Positions 32,159-43,894 of a DNA stretch of 64,000 nucleotides are shown piece after piece. The stretch is taken from the NCBI GenBank assembly GCA_019054805.1, contig JAHQIY010000033.1, positions 186,001 through 250,000 of the forward strand. Reading direction: 5' to 3'. Numbering within the stretch: the stretch's first letter is position 1; each line of letters starts with the position of its first letter. The translations under genes were made by a program, and so were the position numbers. Under the pieces are notes generated by a model. That model was not told the DNA's origin. It ran no database searches and saw only the letters and a list, made by a program, of their open reading frames with translations. The stretch comes from Brachionus manjavacas (lineage: Eukaryota; Rotifera; Eurotatoria; Ploima; Brachionidae).

Positions 32159-32334
32159 CATATTTATCGGACCATTACGTTATTATAAATATTTTAAAGC
32201 GGGAAGCCTGACTCTCTACTCGTTTTACTTGCTATGTTGACAATCCTGGGGGGTGTTTGTCATTTCTAAGAAAATTTAAAGTGGTTTATCTGTGTTAATA
32301 TCAAGAATTTTTCTTTATTCTTCATCACTCAAAA

Positions 32335-33222
32335 TTGTATTTTTTCTCATTTAAGGTTTTGCATGATAGTACTATTCTACTAATTGCATCGGTATTTCCA
32401 TTCTTTGATCCTTTTCTATCTTTAATCATTAGAAATCGTCTTGACGTTGAACAGTTGCAAACAGACATTGACAGAATTGTTAAATGGTCGAACGATTGGC
32501 AACTGAAATTTAATGAAGACAAATGCAAATTTATGTTCTTCAAAAATAAAACTATTAATGGAATCGAATTATCAATGAATGACTTACCAATTATCCAGAC
32601 AAGAGTTGAGAAAGATCTTGGAATCTATCTAACAGATGACCTGAAATGGACTCACCAAGCGACACAGGCAGCTAACAAAGCAAACGAAATTTTAGGTCAA
32701 TTAAAGCAAACCTTCAAATGCTGGTCTCTTAGTACATTCAAACAGTTGTACGTTTCATTTGTTAGACCACATCTAGAGTATGCAGCAGCAGTCTGGAGCC
32801 CCTATACAAAAAAGCACTCAAACATTCTCGAACAAGTACAAAGAAGAGCTACAAAATTAGTATCTAGCTTAAAAAATCTAGTATATGAAGAAAGACTTAC
32901 AAGATTGGGACTAACGACACTGAAGGCAAGACGCGAACGTGGAGACCTAATCGAGACCTTTAAGATAACGAACGGTCTAAGTAAAATCCAGTTACAGAAT
33001 CCGCACATTAAAAGCCATGCTCTCTCATCTAATGGTCCAGCTGGAGGAATCCGAGGGCATCCAAGAAGATTGACCAAACAATTGACACGAATTAAAAAAA
33101 GGGATAGCTTCTTGACAAATCGAGTGGTAAACGAGTGGAACAAATTACCAGTAGAGGTTGCTAATGCAAAATCCAAAAATGAATTCAATAACAAACTTGA
33201 TAAATTTTTGAAACTAAAATAA
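32335..33222 (+). pseudogene. LINE ORF2 C-terminal remnant, copy 1
   Basis: Open for 295 codons but lacking endonuclease and RT catalytic motifs. The first ~35 residues, before NRLDVEQLQTDI, are probably not part of the original protein. It cannot retrotranspose. In copy 3 the same frame is split by one missing base. Confidence 0.8.
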
Positions 33223-33278
33223 TTAATTTCCTCTATTAACATAATTTTGTCATTATAAGGATTTATGTTAAAACCAGA

Positions 33279-33357
33279 CAGCTACCATAGCGAGGCTACT
33301 TATAGCCTTGCTTCGCAGTTAGCCTGCTGTAGCTTTTTATTATTATTATTATTATTA
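33279..33357 (+). repeat. Structured LINE 3' end and TTA microsatellite, copy 1
   Basis: Outer stem AGCTAC (33280-33285) with GTAGCT (33329-33334); inner hairpin GGCTA (33294-33298) with TAGCC (33303-33307). A (TTA)n run at 33337-33357 follows. Such 3' hairpins are recognised by the element's own reverse transcriptase in L2/CR1-like LINEs; that role is inferred here. Confidence 0.65.
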
Positions 33358-33499
33358 ATATTAAAATCGTATGTTTGTAAAAAAAATTGACCTTCTAGCT
33401 AGTCTCCCACTTGGTTCTTTAGTAGATATCAACAATTTTAAGGCTTTATGATGAGTAATGTCGTCAATTTTTACCCATACAAAAATGTATGATAAATCT

Positions 33500-34173
33500 T
33501 TATTCCCAATACGAGAACCAAACATTCACGTTCTCATTCGCTTTAATTTTCTCTTCTCCTTTAAGATGACTGGACGAGTACGAACTTACAAAATTTTTAC
33601 CATAGTCATCCATTAGAGACAGCATAGCATATCCTGATGGATCTGTGTCAAAATAAAATTTTTTGAAATCAGGTTGTCTTAGTATTGGTTCTGATGTAGG
33701 AAGTTCTTTGAGTTTATTGAGAGCCTTTTCTTGATCAACTTCCCATTTGAATTTATCATCTTTTTTAAGCAAAACATATAAACGTTGCGAAATTTTAGCG
33801 TATTCCTTTGAAAAATTTTAAGTAATTATATTATTTTTAAAGACAATGATGACGTTAAATTTTAATAATATTATTTTTAAGCATTGTGCTTATCTCTTTT
33901 GGTATTATCTCTTTTTCTTTTAAAAATTCTATATTAGGTCTTTGAAATATTGGGGCTTCGTCTATTGTTCCAATTACGTTTCTATCGACTTTACTCTTTA
34001 CGTTTTGCTCCTTTCTCACTTTGTTATGATTGATTTATATTCCTAAAATAATCTTCTTCTATTTTCATCTTTTTGAAACTGGCCAATAGCTCAGCTCTTT
34101 TAGAAAGAATATGTTCCAAAAATATCCGATTATCCAATATCTGAATCAGCAACTTGGACGACGAATTGTCCAT
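33500..34173 (-). pseudogene. Ty3/Gypsy pol scrap, copy 1
   Basis: The minus strand reads GTIDEAPIFQRPNIEFLKEK near 33990-33930, like the start of a Gypsy RT. The RT palm is missing. Then FSKEYAKISQRLYVLLKKDDKFKW leads into EKALNKLKELPTSEPILRQPDFKKFYFDTDPSGYAM, the RNase H start with its first catalytic-type Asp (33820-33600). Upstream to 34173 lies an open stretch starting MDNSSSKLLIQIL that may be part of the same element. It has no RNase H end and no integrase. The base composition matches the AT-rich host, unlike the Gypsy at 18.5-23.3 kb, so this is an older element. Confidence 0.6.
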
Positions 34174-36339
34174 TTTTTCGTTTTCAATAATAGTTCACCC
34201 TTTATCTCTTGGTTTGTTAAGACTTTCTAAATTCTTTTTCCTCTAATTAACTTTATTTTTAAAAAGGAAGATTTTCAAATTTATTCAGAGACAATTTTTT
34301 TATTCTAAGACAACAGGTATTTTTTAAAATATCTTTTTTTTTTAAATTGAGCGTAAATAAGAAGAATTTTAAAATAAAAGATAAATGTTTATCTATATTT
34401 TCGCAAAAAAATACTTCTGAAATCGAAAAAGATCTATACAGAGGACTTAAGTGTAAAAAAAAGTAAAAATTTAACAATAAAAAAATATTTTGAATTAAAA
34501 AATATAAAAAATTTGAATTTAGAATTCTTAATTTTTCCCAAAATTAACAATAAAAAAGTTAAAAAAAAAATACTTTGATGTATTTAGATATTTTTTTGCA
34601 TATATCAAATTTAAGTATAATTATTTAGTGAGTTCCCTACATCTTTCTGTATTATAAAGAATAAATTTTCAACACTGATAACATAATTATTTTCCAAAAA
34701 ATTTCTATTACTCGAAACGCAGAATTGTACTGAATTTTCTAAAATTTTTGGTTCCATCTTTGTCCCAAAATAAAAATCAAAAAAATTGAATAAAATATTA
34801 ATAATATCATTTAGATAAATAAAATTGTATTTTTTGTTTCTTTAAATATTTTTACATCTCCTTTGTATCCAACAAAATATTATTTAACTTTTTGAAATGT
34901 AAATCAGATAATTAATTTTTTTCTAAATTTTGTCTTTTTTTATTTTATTTATTTATTTATAATTAACCTCCTTTAAGAAGAAGTAAAAAAATTAAAGATA
35001 CCGTAAAAAAAAAGAAGAAAAAAAAGAAAAATATCAAATAAAAGATTCTTCAAAGAATGCTAAATCGTTCACAGAGGACCAAAAAGAAATAAATCAATTC
35101 TTCATTCAGGAAGTCTTGATAAGGTTTTTTAGGAGATTTTTAAAGATCGTAGACTTTATATTGTCATTTATCACTTGTCAAGTTCAGATACGACAAGATT
35201 GCTGATAAAAGAGAGTTTAGAAAAAACATAAAGTTGCTTAGAGTTGAAAATTTTCAAAATCTTGAGAATATTAGAGATGTGACAACTATAGTTCAAGCCT
35301 TACATGGTTCTAATAAGGTTGTTATGTGAGGTATTTAAGAATTTTAAAGTTTCTTATAATTGTTAATAAATTAATTAAAAAATCTTAAGCTAACAAAATT
35401 TTTTTTAATAAAACCTAATTGAATTAAAAAAAAATAATTTTTAATTTTCGTATTTAAATCAAATAATTAGTTAATTAATAAAATCTAATTAAAAATTTTT
35501 TTCTTCAGTAAAAATAAATGAAATTTTTTTTCCAAAATACCTAATTAAATTTATAAAAAACAATTTATTTTAAGTTTCGAAGAATATTTCTGTTCCTTCT
35601 TCATTCGAACCATAAGCTCCAGACCCGTCTTCAAATTGTCAAGCGTCTTTTAATTTTTTAATTAAAATTTTAACTAATAGTTAATTTGGCAAATTGAAGT
35701 TTCAAATCTAATTTTAGAATGAAAACGATGATTTAAAATTTTAAAGCCTACTAATATCTAATTTTTAATTTTTAATTTAAAAAATTTTTATTATTTTTAA
35801 GAAATAAAAACTAAACATTACATGACATGATATATCTAATAATGGTTCATTATCAAGTTTACATCAAAATCATTGAAATATATTATGAGAGAAAGTTGTT
35901 TTTGATTGTAAAAATCATTAATTTATGGGAAATGATAAGCCTTAAATTTTCTCTCTATTTTTGATAAATTAAAATTAAAAAAAATTAAGAGTATTTATCG
36001 CGATTTCTTTCCTTCTTTTAGTTTTATTTTTGAAGCTTTTTGTATTTTTTTGAGTAGCAGAAAATGTATTAAAAAAATTGAACATCTTTTAAAATTTTGG
36101 AAACTAATTTAATTTTTTTGAGGGATAAAATAAAAAGTTATGAAGCTTATTTCTGAATTGTGAACGATAATATACGACATTTATTAAAAAAATTAAAGAT
36201 TATTTTTTTGAATAATCGTAGTTATTTTATTTTTAAATATTTTATATTAAATTATATAGTTAATCCTATTTGAATTATTTTTAAAAATTACGAACGTCAA
36301 AAGATCAAGGTATAATATCAACCAAAAAATCAATCAAAA
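34174..36339. other. AT-rich region without a gene, copy 1
   Basis: About 2.2 kb of A/T-rich, partly low-complexity DNA. No protein family, RNA gene or transposon end recognised. Confidence 0.4.
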
Positions 36340-36807
36340 TGTCCATCAAAAAATTGCGATGGTTCTGGAAACACTGAGATTGGTCGTAATAAGCATCATT
36401 GGTATGATCTTATTTCATTTTTATTAAATTATCAAGGTTATCATTATATTTAAAGTTTTGCTAATTGTCCGAAAAATCCTTTCAATGCTAAAATTATCTA
36501 ATACAAGGATCTTTTTGAAGAAAAAAATAAAAGATCTCAAATCGGAAAATGAATATCTTAACAACTTAATTAAACCGGACGATTTAAAAAAGAGTCATTT
36601 GTTTTACCTTTTGCTTGAGGATAGCGATTTTTTAGATGAACGAAATTCGCATTATAATAAAGTAATTCTATTTTTTATTATTATACAATTTCAAGACCAT
36701 TTTATTTTTGAAGAATATGAATGATAATAGGAAAGAGTTTGTCAATGAAAATAATGAAAACCATTACGATGATCTTATAACCAAAATTCAACAATTGGTA
36801 AATTAAA
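36340..36807 (+). CDS. Possible C2HC zinc-finger and coiled-coil exons, copy 1
   Basis: Broken but suggestive coding traces on one strand. CPSKNCDGSGNTEIGRNKHHW (36340-36402) resembles the CP..CDGSGN....H fingers of animal C2HC proteins. A helical stretch LKKKIKDLKSENEYLNNLIKP follows in the frame at about 36510-36580. Then a short open run MNDNRKEFVNENNENHYDD ends at a stop near 36807. Introns or frame breaks would be needed to join them. All three copies of the unit keep these pieces with few changes. I do not recognise the gene; it may be a decayed host gene. Confidence 0.3.
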
Positions 36808-37181
36808 AAATATTCTGAACTAATAATTTTTCGTTTTCCAAATTTTTATTCGTATTTTGAAATCGCTTTGTTGTTTTACATTTTATAAATCATTGGGATT
36901 TCATAATTCTCTGAATTACTTTAAAAGATAAAAGACATTATTAGAAAAATTTAGACAAATAAAAGTTTCAATTACAAAATATATTAAAATATTTAAATGA
37001 AAGACAAAAATGTCCACGTAAAATCTTTGTTAAAACTTACAAAAATTAAAGGAAAATGAGCAAAAAATTTTGAAAGAAAGATTTGATGAGAAAACTTTAC
37101 CCCATGGAGATACCAAAGAGACAAGAGTATTTTTAAAAAAATGAAAATTTCTAAAATTTAAAATTAAAATTAATTTAAAGC

Positions 37182-37340
37182 CTCGGTACGCGAACATCAG
37201 AGAAAACAAAGGTTGGTGAATTTGTGAGTAGCAGAAATGTTTTTCTTGGGCCACAAGGAGGACATTTTCTTGAAAATCCAAGTGGTTCACTTTATTATAT
37301 TCGTGGAAAGGAAATTCTCCAGATAAATTATTTTAGCTGA
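37182..37340 (+). CDS. Possible exon with GPQGG motif, copy 1
   Basis: 53-codon open stretch, LGTRTSEKTKVGEFVSSRNV followed by FLGPQGGHFLENPSGSLYYI, ending in a stop at 37338-37340. The GP.GG.(F/Y)...G..YY pattern resembles short basic adaptor repeats known from chlorovirus and some eukaryotic proteins. It lies 0.4 kb downstream of the zinc-finger/coil traces on the same strand and may be the last exon of the same gene. No start codon is present, so it would have to be spliced. Confidence 0.3.
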   Translation, partial: LGTRTSEKTKVGEFVSSRNVFLGPQGGHFLENPSGSLYYIRGKEILQINYFS

Positions 37341-39866
37341 ATATTAATATTTAGAAAACTACATGTAAAAACGTCCTTGTTTTTTTGTATTTAATTATTA
37401 TTTTTGTTTAAGTTTTTTTTTTTACTTTATTTTTTCATCTTTTTGCAATGAAGATTTTCTGATATTATTCTTTTTATTCTAAAATGAGTTTTTTATTTTT
37501 CACGTTGTATTACTTTTAAAAATTTTTTAAGAAAGCTATAAAATATTTTAAAAATTAAATTTGTAATTGTTGAAATTACATAATTTAGCTGATTTTTTTT
37601 AACAATTTTAAAGAAATTTTATTAGTAATACAATGAGATGAAATGAAAATCGGTTTTTTGATGAATTTTTTTAAATTTTATTATATGTTTAATAAGTTGA
37701 GAAAAGATTATTTTTATTTTAATTTTTGTTGCGAACAAATCAAATTCACTGTTTAAATAAATTTGTTTGATTATTTAATTTGCACCAAAAATCTGTATTT
37801 GCCTTCTTTCTGTATTTAACATTTAAAACAATTGTCAAACTAGCTGTCGAGTTAAAAAAAAAAATGAAATTTCAATGGGGACATTGAAAAAACAAAGCAA
37901 AAACAATTATTTACAAATAAAACTTTCATTTTAGATCAAGTCAGGGAAGGTTAAAGAAAATGATTAATTTAAATGACCTCTTAATGAATTAATTAAGTTT
38001 TCTAATCCTTTAAATAAATCAAAATAAAAAATTATATTTCACTTCGATTTAAAAGGGTTTACTAATTTAAATCCTAATTTAATCAAATTTACTCATTGTT
38101 AATTCATTTTTTGGTAAAAGCTTTTTTGACATTTTTATTCTTTTTCCTTATATTTAATTATCTTTTACGATACATTTTCAAAAAACTTTTAAATTGATTT
38201 CTTTTATTTGAAAATTTTTCTTTTAATATCTTAAAAAGAATGTTAAATTATAAAATAAACATAACATTATTTTTGTTATTTCATTAATTTGCAAAACAAA
38301 CTTTACTTTTATTCTAAAATTATTAGATAATGCTTCCTTATATTAGATAATATTTATAAAATTTGGCATAATATTGAGCAAACATGCTTAAATTTGCTTG
38401 ATTCAAAATTTAAAAAAAATATTAAACCGTTTAAAAGTTATTCAAGTTTCGCTGAATTGAAATGATCTAATAGAAACGAACTTCACAACCCCGGTATCAT
38501 ATGATATAGAGGAAAAGCATTTAGTCGTATCATTGTTTCATCAACAAATATATAATTATCAAATTATTCATTTTAGTGGAGATTTGCAAATTCAAATCTT
38601 TCCCTTTTTTAAAGTTCATTTAATTCAGGCTTTAATCTAAGTCTCCTCCAAAATAAGTTCATTTCTTTAAAATAAGCAGTTATTAATTTTATCAATTTTC
38701 TTCTTGAAACACACTTTTTCGATAAAAACTGTCTTCTCCGCCGTTTTTCCTCAACTAAACGAGCTTGCCTGGATTTAATCAAATTCGAAAACTAGAAGGA
38801 ACAGAAACCGAAACCAAATTAACAAGAGAACTGCTTAAAAGAATTTAGAATGACCGTCAAAGTTAAATATGAGCCATAGAACAAGATTTTGATACAAAAA
38901 ACAAAAATAAAAATACAAACCGTATTTTTAGGAGGAGGGAGGACGTCTGAGCTGTTACAAAACTTCAAACAAATTATGAAGCAAACCGTAAAAAAACATA
39001 ATTTTTGTTAAATTAAATTAAATACTTTAATATTGTTAGCATTATCGTAATTTTTAAATCAAATTTAATTTAGACTACCGAATTAGTATTATCAAATGCA
39101 AAATATAAAAAGAAGTGATTTTTTCACCGCCATTAAAAAACTAAATATTTTAAAAGTAAAATTTTGCCTAAATTTTTGTAACTGCGTAAATTTGTTAAAC
39201 GGTTATTTTGTTCATCATATTTTTATCATTTAATATGATTTTATATTTATCAGATTTTTTGCTCTTTTAAGCTACGAATATAAATGCCCTTTTGAAAATT
39301 AACTATATTAGAAAAATTATTGATTACAAAACCAACCTTGATTTAAAACCAATACGACATATTTCTGTTGAGAAGTATAGTTTTTTAAAAACCACATTGA
39401 AAATAAGCTTTAATTTTTTATCTTTAAATTAGAAAATGTACCCATTGCTGAAAAAATATAAAAAATACGATTTTCCATATATTTTTTAGTTTACAAACAT
39501 TTTCATTTTAAAATTAAACTCATTAGTGAAATAGAATGAGCTAGATTTTTGTTTGTTTATGGAACTATACACTGTTTCTATTGTAATTTTGCCCTCTTAC
39601 GATTTATTAAAGAAAAAGTTTCCACATAGTTCTTTAACTTATCTTTCTGCAACAATATTTATTTTTTATTTTTTCAAGAATGAATATACCTTTTTTTCAA
39701 AATAAACTTTACATTTGAATTTGCTTCGAATATTTTAAGCGAAAAAAAAATACTGCATTTTTTTCTTAAAATAACTGTTCTTTTCATTCAAATATCTTTT
39801 TGTTCTTTTTCAAAATTCAGTGAAATTTGATCTTTAGTTTAATATAAATTCAGACATAACATTCAG
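37341..39866. other. AT-rich region without a gene, copy 1
   Basis: About 2.5 kb with no clear coding or repeat signal. A GC-richer island near 38720-38960 reads as broken codons without family signature. Confidence 0.4.
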
Positions 39867-40091
39867 CCCTTAGCTTTCGTCAAAACGCATTTAGAATTTG
39901 CTGCGGCGGTTCGGAATTCAATTACAAGAAGTGAAATTAATAAGTTTGAGGGAATCCAGAATAGGCCGACTAAGAAGGCAATATAATTAGGAGGATTAGA
40001 GAACGAAGATGGACGTAGTTAGCTTACTTATACAAACCTGGAAACAAGAAGTAAAGAGGGGACTTTTTACAAATTTAAAGTTTTGACATCC
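39867..40091 (+). pseudogene. Older LINE C-terminal scrap, copy 1
   Basis: The plus strand reads FVKTHLEFAAAVRNSITRSE then a Q-N-R-x-T-K helix, stops, and LTYTNLETRSKEGTFYKFKV. These align block for block with RPHLEYAAAVWSPY, VQRRATK and LGLTTLKARRERGDLIETFKI of the LINE at 32335-33222. Two internal stops and many substitutions make it an older relative. Confidence 0.65.
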
Positions 40092-41507
40092 CTTTCTTAT
40101 TATTTAATCTTAAATTAACTAAAGCTGTAGCACATATTTTAGCTTCTACTTAAACTATACATTTTCTTTAAAATTTCGGATTAAATGAAAAAAAGTTTAA
40201 CTAAATTGAATTGTTTTATTTATTTCTTGGCTAAAATCTAAAGTCTAAACTCAAGACCCTACATTTGGTTCCCAAAAGTAGGATTCTATTATATATTTTA
40301 GTAGAATCCATTGAAGAGTTTTACTCGTGTCGCAAAACACGTGTTTCGATACATGGAGGGTAATTTCTCTCAACAGAATAAGGTTTTGAAAAAAGATTTC
40401 GCAAAATAGATTATTAAAAAATCTTTTAGTGAGATTATTTATTAATTTAAAAAAAGTTAAAGAAAACTTATTTTAAATTATTGAAATTATATAAAAATTA
40501 TCCATTCAAAAGAAATCATTGACAATTTCGATCTTCTATTAGAAATTGAAATGCTAAAAAAAGAAAATATCATCATCGATTCACTCAGTGAACCAAATGT
40601 GTTAAAAAAAATAAAACTAACAAGCAATTTGGACTTATGCAATTAGAATATTTTTTCTTCTTAAAATAACAATAAGAATGTAAAAAAACTGTATAAGAAA
40701 GAACAAGAATAAAAAAAATTAAATAAAAAACAAATGTGGAAAAACTGAAATCAAAGAATCTGAAAGTCAAATTTCGTGTTGAATTAGAAAAATAACTAAA
40801 AATATCGGGGCGATTATTTTTTTATTTAAGCAGGAAAACTGTCAAATTTAATATGAGGTCATTCTTTAATTATCTATCCAATAACTAGTTTATGATCTAA
40901 TATTAGGATAACCTACTTTACTAGAATAAACATTCGATCCTTTTTCTATATTAATTAGTTCTATAATATATTACTGCTAGGAACGAGCTTGCTCTGACGA
41001 GCTATTAGCCAGACACGAACATGTTGAAAAGAATTTGATCAGTCAAATTTTATGGGTCCGCTTTATAAAAACTTTTTGTTCGCAATCAAAAGCTCTGCTT
41101 CCTGTATTTTATAAACATCATATTTTATTCATTAAAGGCTCACTTTTTAATTTTGAAAAGAAATTGGGTCCCCTTTTTCTTAGTTGACCTATCTGGCCAC
41201 TTAAGTCATTTTGTGGTCTAATTCAGTATCCTGTAGCTAGTTGGTTCCCTTTTCTGCTGCTAATCCTTGATATTCGAGAACAGGGGCTTGTTTGGGCCCA
41301 AGAGGCGTCTTGGTACTTTTGGTTGCCAGTTCTTGACAGTTCATGGACTTCTCTTTACTTTTTTTTCTTTCAATTGTTTAGCTTTACAACCTGAACCAGC
41401 ACTAATTGCCTTGCCATTAAGAAATAGAATCTGCGATAAAAGCCCTGAAGAACAGAAAAGCCTAGTTATATACGGAGTCATGAAAAAAATGTTTAAAAAA
41501 TAAATGT
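40092..41507. other. Region between LINE scrap and hAT, copy 1
   Basis: No firm gene. At about 40515-40610 (+) the open run DNFDLLLEIEMLKKENIII ending ...SEPNVLKK resembles the LKSENEYLNNLIKPDDLKK stretch near 36540, so it may be a paralogous exon. An open stretch at 41267-41503 shows no family. Confidence 0.35.
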
Positions 41508-41515
41508 GAATTTTT

Positions 41516-41532
41516 TAGTGATGAAATCGAAT
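41516..41532 (+). repeat. hAT left TIR, copy 1
   Basis: TAGTGATGAAATCGAAT, exactly complementary to 44250-44266. Confidence 0.9.
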
Positions 41533-41582
41533 TTTTTTTTTATAAGAAAATTGAAACTTGAATAAAAAATTATTCTGAATAA

Positions 41583-41757
41583 CTTGTTAGAATGAATTTT
41601 CAATCAAATAACTTATTCGAATGAATTTTCAATCAAATAACTTATTCGAATGAATTTTCATTCAAATAACTTATTCGAATGAATTTTCAATCAAATAACT
41701 TATTCGAATGAATTCTCAATCAAATAACTTATTCGAATGAATTATAATTCAAATAAA
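41583..41757 (+). repeat. 29-bp subterminal tandem repeats of the hAT, left side, copy 1
   Basis: Six near-identical units with an exact 29-bp period (starting 41583, 41612, 41641, 41670, 41699, 41728). Each has TTATTCGAATGAATT and then TCAATCAAATAA. Related units in the opposite orientation lie at about 44130-44220 near the right end. hAT transposases bind such subterminal repeats, so these are likely binding sites. Confidence 0.9.
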
Positions 41758-41886
41758 AAATTTTAATTAAATTTTATTTTACTTAAAAAATTTACAGAAA
41801 AATATTTGAAATAAATATTCGATTAGAAAAATTGAATAAAAAATAACAATTTGAATTGTTTCGATTTAAATTCAATAAAAAAACAT

Positions 41887-43894
41887 TCATTTTAAATTTT
41901 GACAGACAAAAACAACTTTTCTGACATTTTCTGGGTTAATTTTATTACGACGATCCCAAATGCTGTAACCGGCACTGGAAAATAATTGTTCTGAAGGGAC
42001 TGAAGTTGCTGGCGTGCAAAAAATCCGTATAAAGGCTTCATAAATAATAGGATAAATATGTTTGTTAATCCTCCAAAATTCCAAAGGCTCAATGTTTTTA
42101 GAAGCTTCTAAATTATAGCGATAGAATTCCTTTTCTAAATTACTTAATTTTGAATAGCTTTTTTGGTTTCATAATCTGCAGTAAAATCAAAATACTGTAA
42201 ACGTTTGTCTTCTAGAGAAGGAGAAATCAAGATATTTGATGAATTATTAGGTTGACTAAGTCTATTCAAATTAGATAATTCGTTAACGTTCAATTTATTT
42301 TTCAGTTCCAAAGGAAAATATTCCACCAGCTTTCTGATGTGTGCTTTAGCTATGTTAATGTATTCTTTTTTCTGTCTTTCAGAACATTTTAAAAAATATT
42401 TAGTACGCACATCTAAATAAGTCGCTGTTAATAATAAACTATCATTTAGAACGTTGTACTTATTTAAATAGCTATCGGTGTAGTAATGAAGATATTTTTT
42501 AAAAGTAGTAGAAAACAAAGATTCATTATTAGTTTCGAGTAGTTTGTTGCGAAGACTTAAGAGAATAGGAATAACTATAGAAATTGTAGGATAATTAACC
42601 CCAGATAGCTCAGTGGTCGCGTCACTGAAAGGCTTTAAGATACTGACAGAATCGTTAAGAGTGATGATTTCGTTTTCATTTAATATTAGATATTCATATT
42701 TATTATTTAATTTTCTATCTCGTAGAGCTTCATTTATAGGACCTTTTTGCTCAGAAATTCTTTTTAACATTAAAAACGTAGAATTCCACCTAGTAGTTAT
42801 GTCTTGAATGATTTTATTTGGCTTAATATTAGATAATTTTTGCTTTTCTTCCAAAACTTCGCAAGCTATAGAGGATTGGTGAAATACTGAGGCTATTTTT
42901 GGCATTTATTTACCAAATCTGAAAAATTCTGCATTATTGAATTTTCAGTTTCGTTCAAAATTGAAATGCCAGTTGTTTTATTTTGTTCTTCAGTCTCATA
43001 TTCACAAGTTTCAATAGACACTGTAGAAAATTTAGTGATTTTTTTTACTATTAAATTTAATAAGTGAGCAAGGCATCCAATGTGATGAATTTCAGAAATT
43101 TTCGACTCTGTGGTTCTAATATTTTCTAATAAAAAACTTTTTATATTTTGCATATTTTTGGCATTGTCCGTGACAAAAGAAACTATTTTGTCGACAATAC
43201 CCCAATCTCTTAGAACATTGAATAAAGCATTTGCTATGTTTTCAGCTGTATGGCTACCTGGTAAATTACTTATTTCTAATGTTCTACTACACAGTAAAGT
43301 TAATTCATTAAAGAAATGGCAAGTTACTCCAAGGTAGCTATTTTGTTGAATTGACGACCAACCATCCAATGTTACGGAAACAGCTTGAGCTTTTATCAAT
43401 TCAAGCTTAATACGGTTCCTTATTTTTGAAAATTCATTAGCAAGTAAATGATTTGTTAGGGTATAGCGGGAAGGGAGAACAAATCCAGGATTAAGACACT
43501 CAACAAATTTTTTAAAATATGAATTTTCAACAATGATAAACGGCAATGCGGCACTTACAATAAATTGCAACAAAAATTCTTCTGCTTTAGTAAAATTTTT
43601 CTTTTGCTTCTTGTATAATGGCTTGTCTGGCTCATCTAAAGAAGTGTCAATATCGACAGACTCATTATTTGTTTCTAAATTCAGTGATATATTGTGATTA
43701 TTTTTTAAATGATTACGCATTGCCGATGTTGATTTATTTGAATAAGCAGCATCACAATGTTTACATATTCGAGAATCACCAACGACAACCGAGTGTGAAT
43801 GAACAATTGAAGTTTTTATACTCTTTTCTTTTTCTCCCTTTATGGATTGAAGTTGGAGTCTCTTGAAAACTGGTAATAGATGACTGACTAGCAC
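41887..43894 (-). pseudogene. hAT transposase, copy 1
   Basis: Minus-strand order: BED-type zinc finger (CKHCDAAYSNKS...HLKNNH near 43755-43690), a TLDGWSSIQQNSYLGVTCHF block with the first catalytic Asp (near 43370), FVTDNAKNM with the second (near 43160), CLAHLLNLI, DITTRWNSTFLML (near 42800), and the C-terminal dimerisation motif FCTPATSVPSEQLFSSAG (near 42020-41965). There are frame breaks at about 42895-42905 (one base fewer than in copy 2) and near 42140 (shared by both copies). At the N-terminus a T-run of 5 against 7 bases changes the first ~30 residues; the copy 2 version looks more natural. Ac/ZBED-like hAT. Confidence 0.9.

Larger units (their letters stand above)
29381..32160 (-). 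mobile_element. Pogo/Tigger-like DNA transposon with inverted ends
   Basis: A decayed pogo-type transposase (minus strand, 29681-31740) lies between ~60-bp inverted repeats: 29381-29442 and 31979-32040 match at roughly nine bases in ten, with a core of TTATGAAAATATTGCTC. Outside the right repeat come two hairpins (32048-32085 and 32120-32158) built around a CATGTCACTAAA motif. The left repeat carries a related TTTAGTAACATG. The exact outer ends and a TA target duplication could not be fixed. Confidence 0.65.
32335..33357 (+). mobile_element. 5'-truncated CR1/L2-type LINE, copy 1
   Basis: It holds only the region after the RT catalytic core and the 3' end. Recognisable blocks are LQTDIDRIVKWSNDWQLKFNEDKCKFM, DLGIYLTDDLKW, RPHLEYAAAVWSPY, VQRRATKLV, EERLTRLGLTTLKARRERGDLIETFKI and VVNEWNKLPVEV, the standard C-terminal series of CR1/L2/Rex1 LINEs. 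The element ends in a folded 3' region (AGCTAC...GTAGCT) and a TTA microsatellite at 33337-33357, the kind of tail seen in this clade. The left end is a normal dead-on-arrival truncation; the exact breakpoint is near 32340-32430. Confidence 0.85.

Noticed and set aside
32802-33242. 146-codon minus-strand frame present in every tandem unit
   Set aside because: Antisense of the LINE C-terminal coding region; no motif, and conserved only because the unit is duplicated.
34259-34477. 72-codon minus-strand frame conserved in copies 1 and 2
   Set aside because: Amino-acid content (Phe, Leu, Lys) is that of random AT-rich DNA; conservation reflects recent duplication.
41267-41503. 78-codon open frame upstream of the hAT, duplicated at 54672
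   Set aside because: No family signature, no support from composition, and its end differs between copies because of one base; kept only as part of the spacer.
41583-41757. Regular 29-bp repeats that superficially resemble a CRISPR array
   Set aside because: The repeats are directly adjacent with no unique spacers, are AT-rich, occur mirrored at the other end of the hAT, and lie in a eukaryotic genome. They are transposon subterminal repeats.
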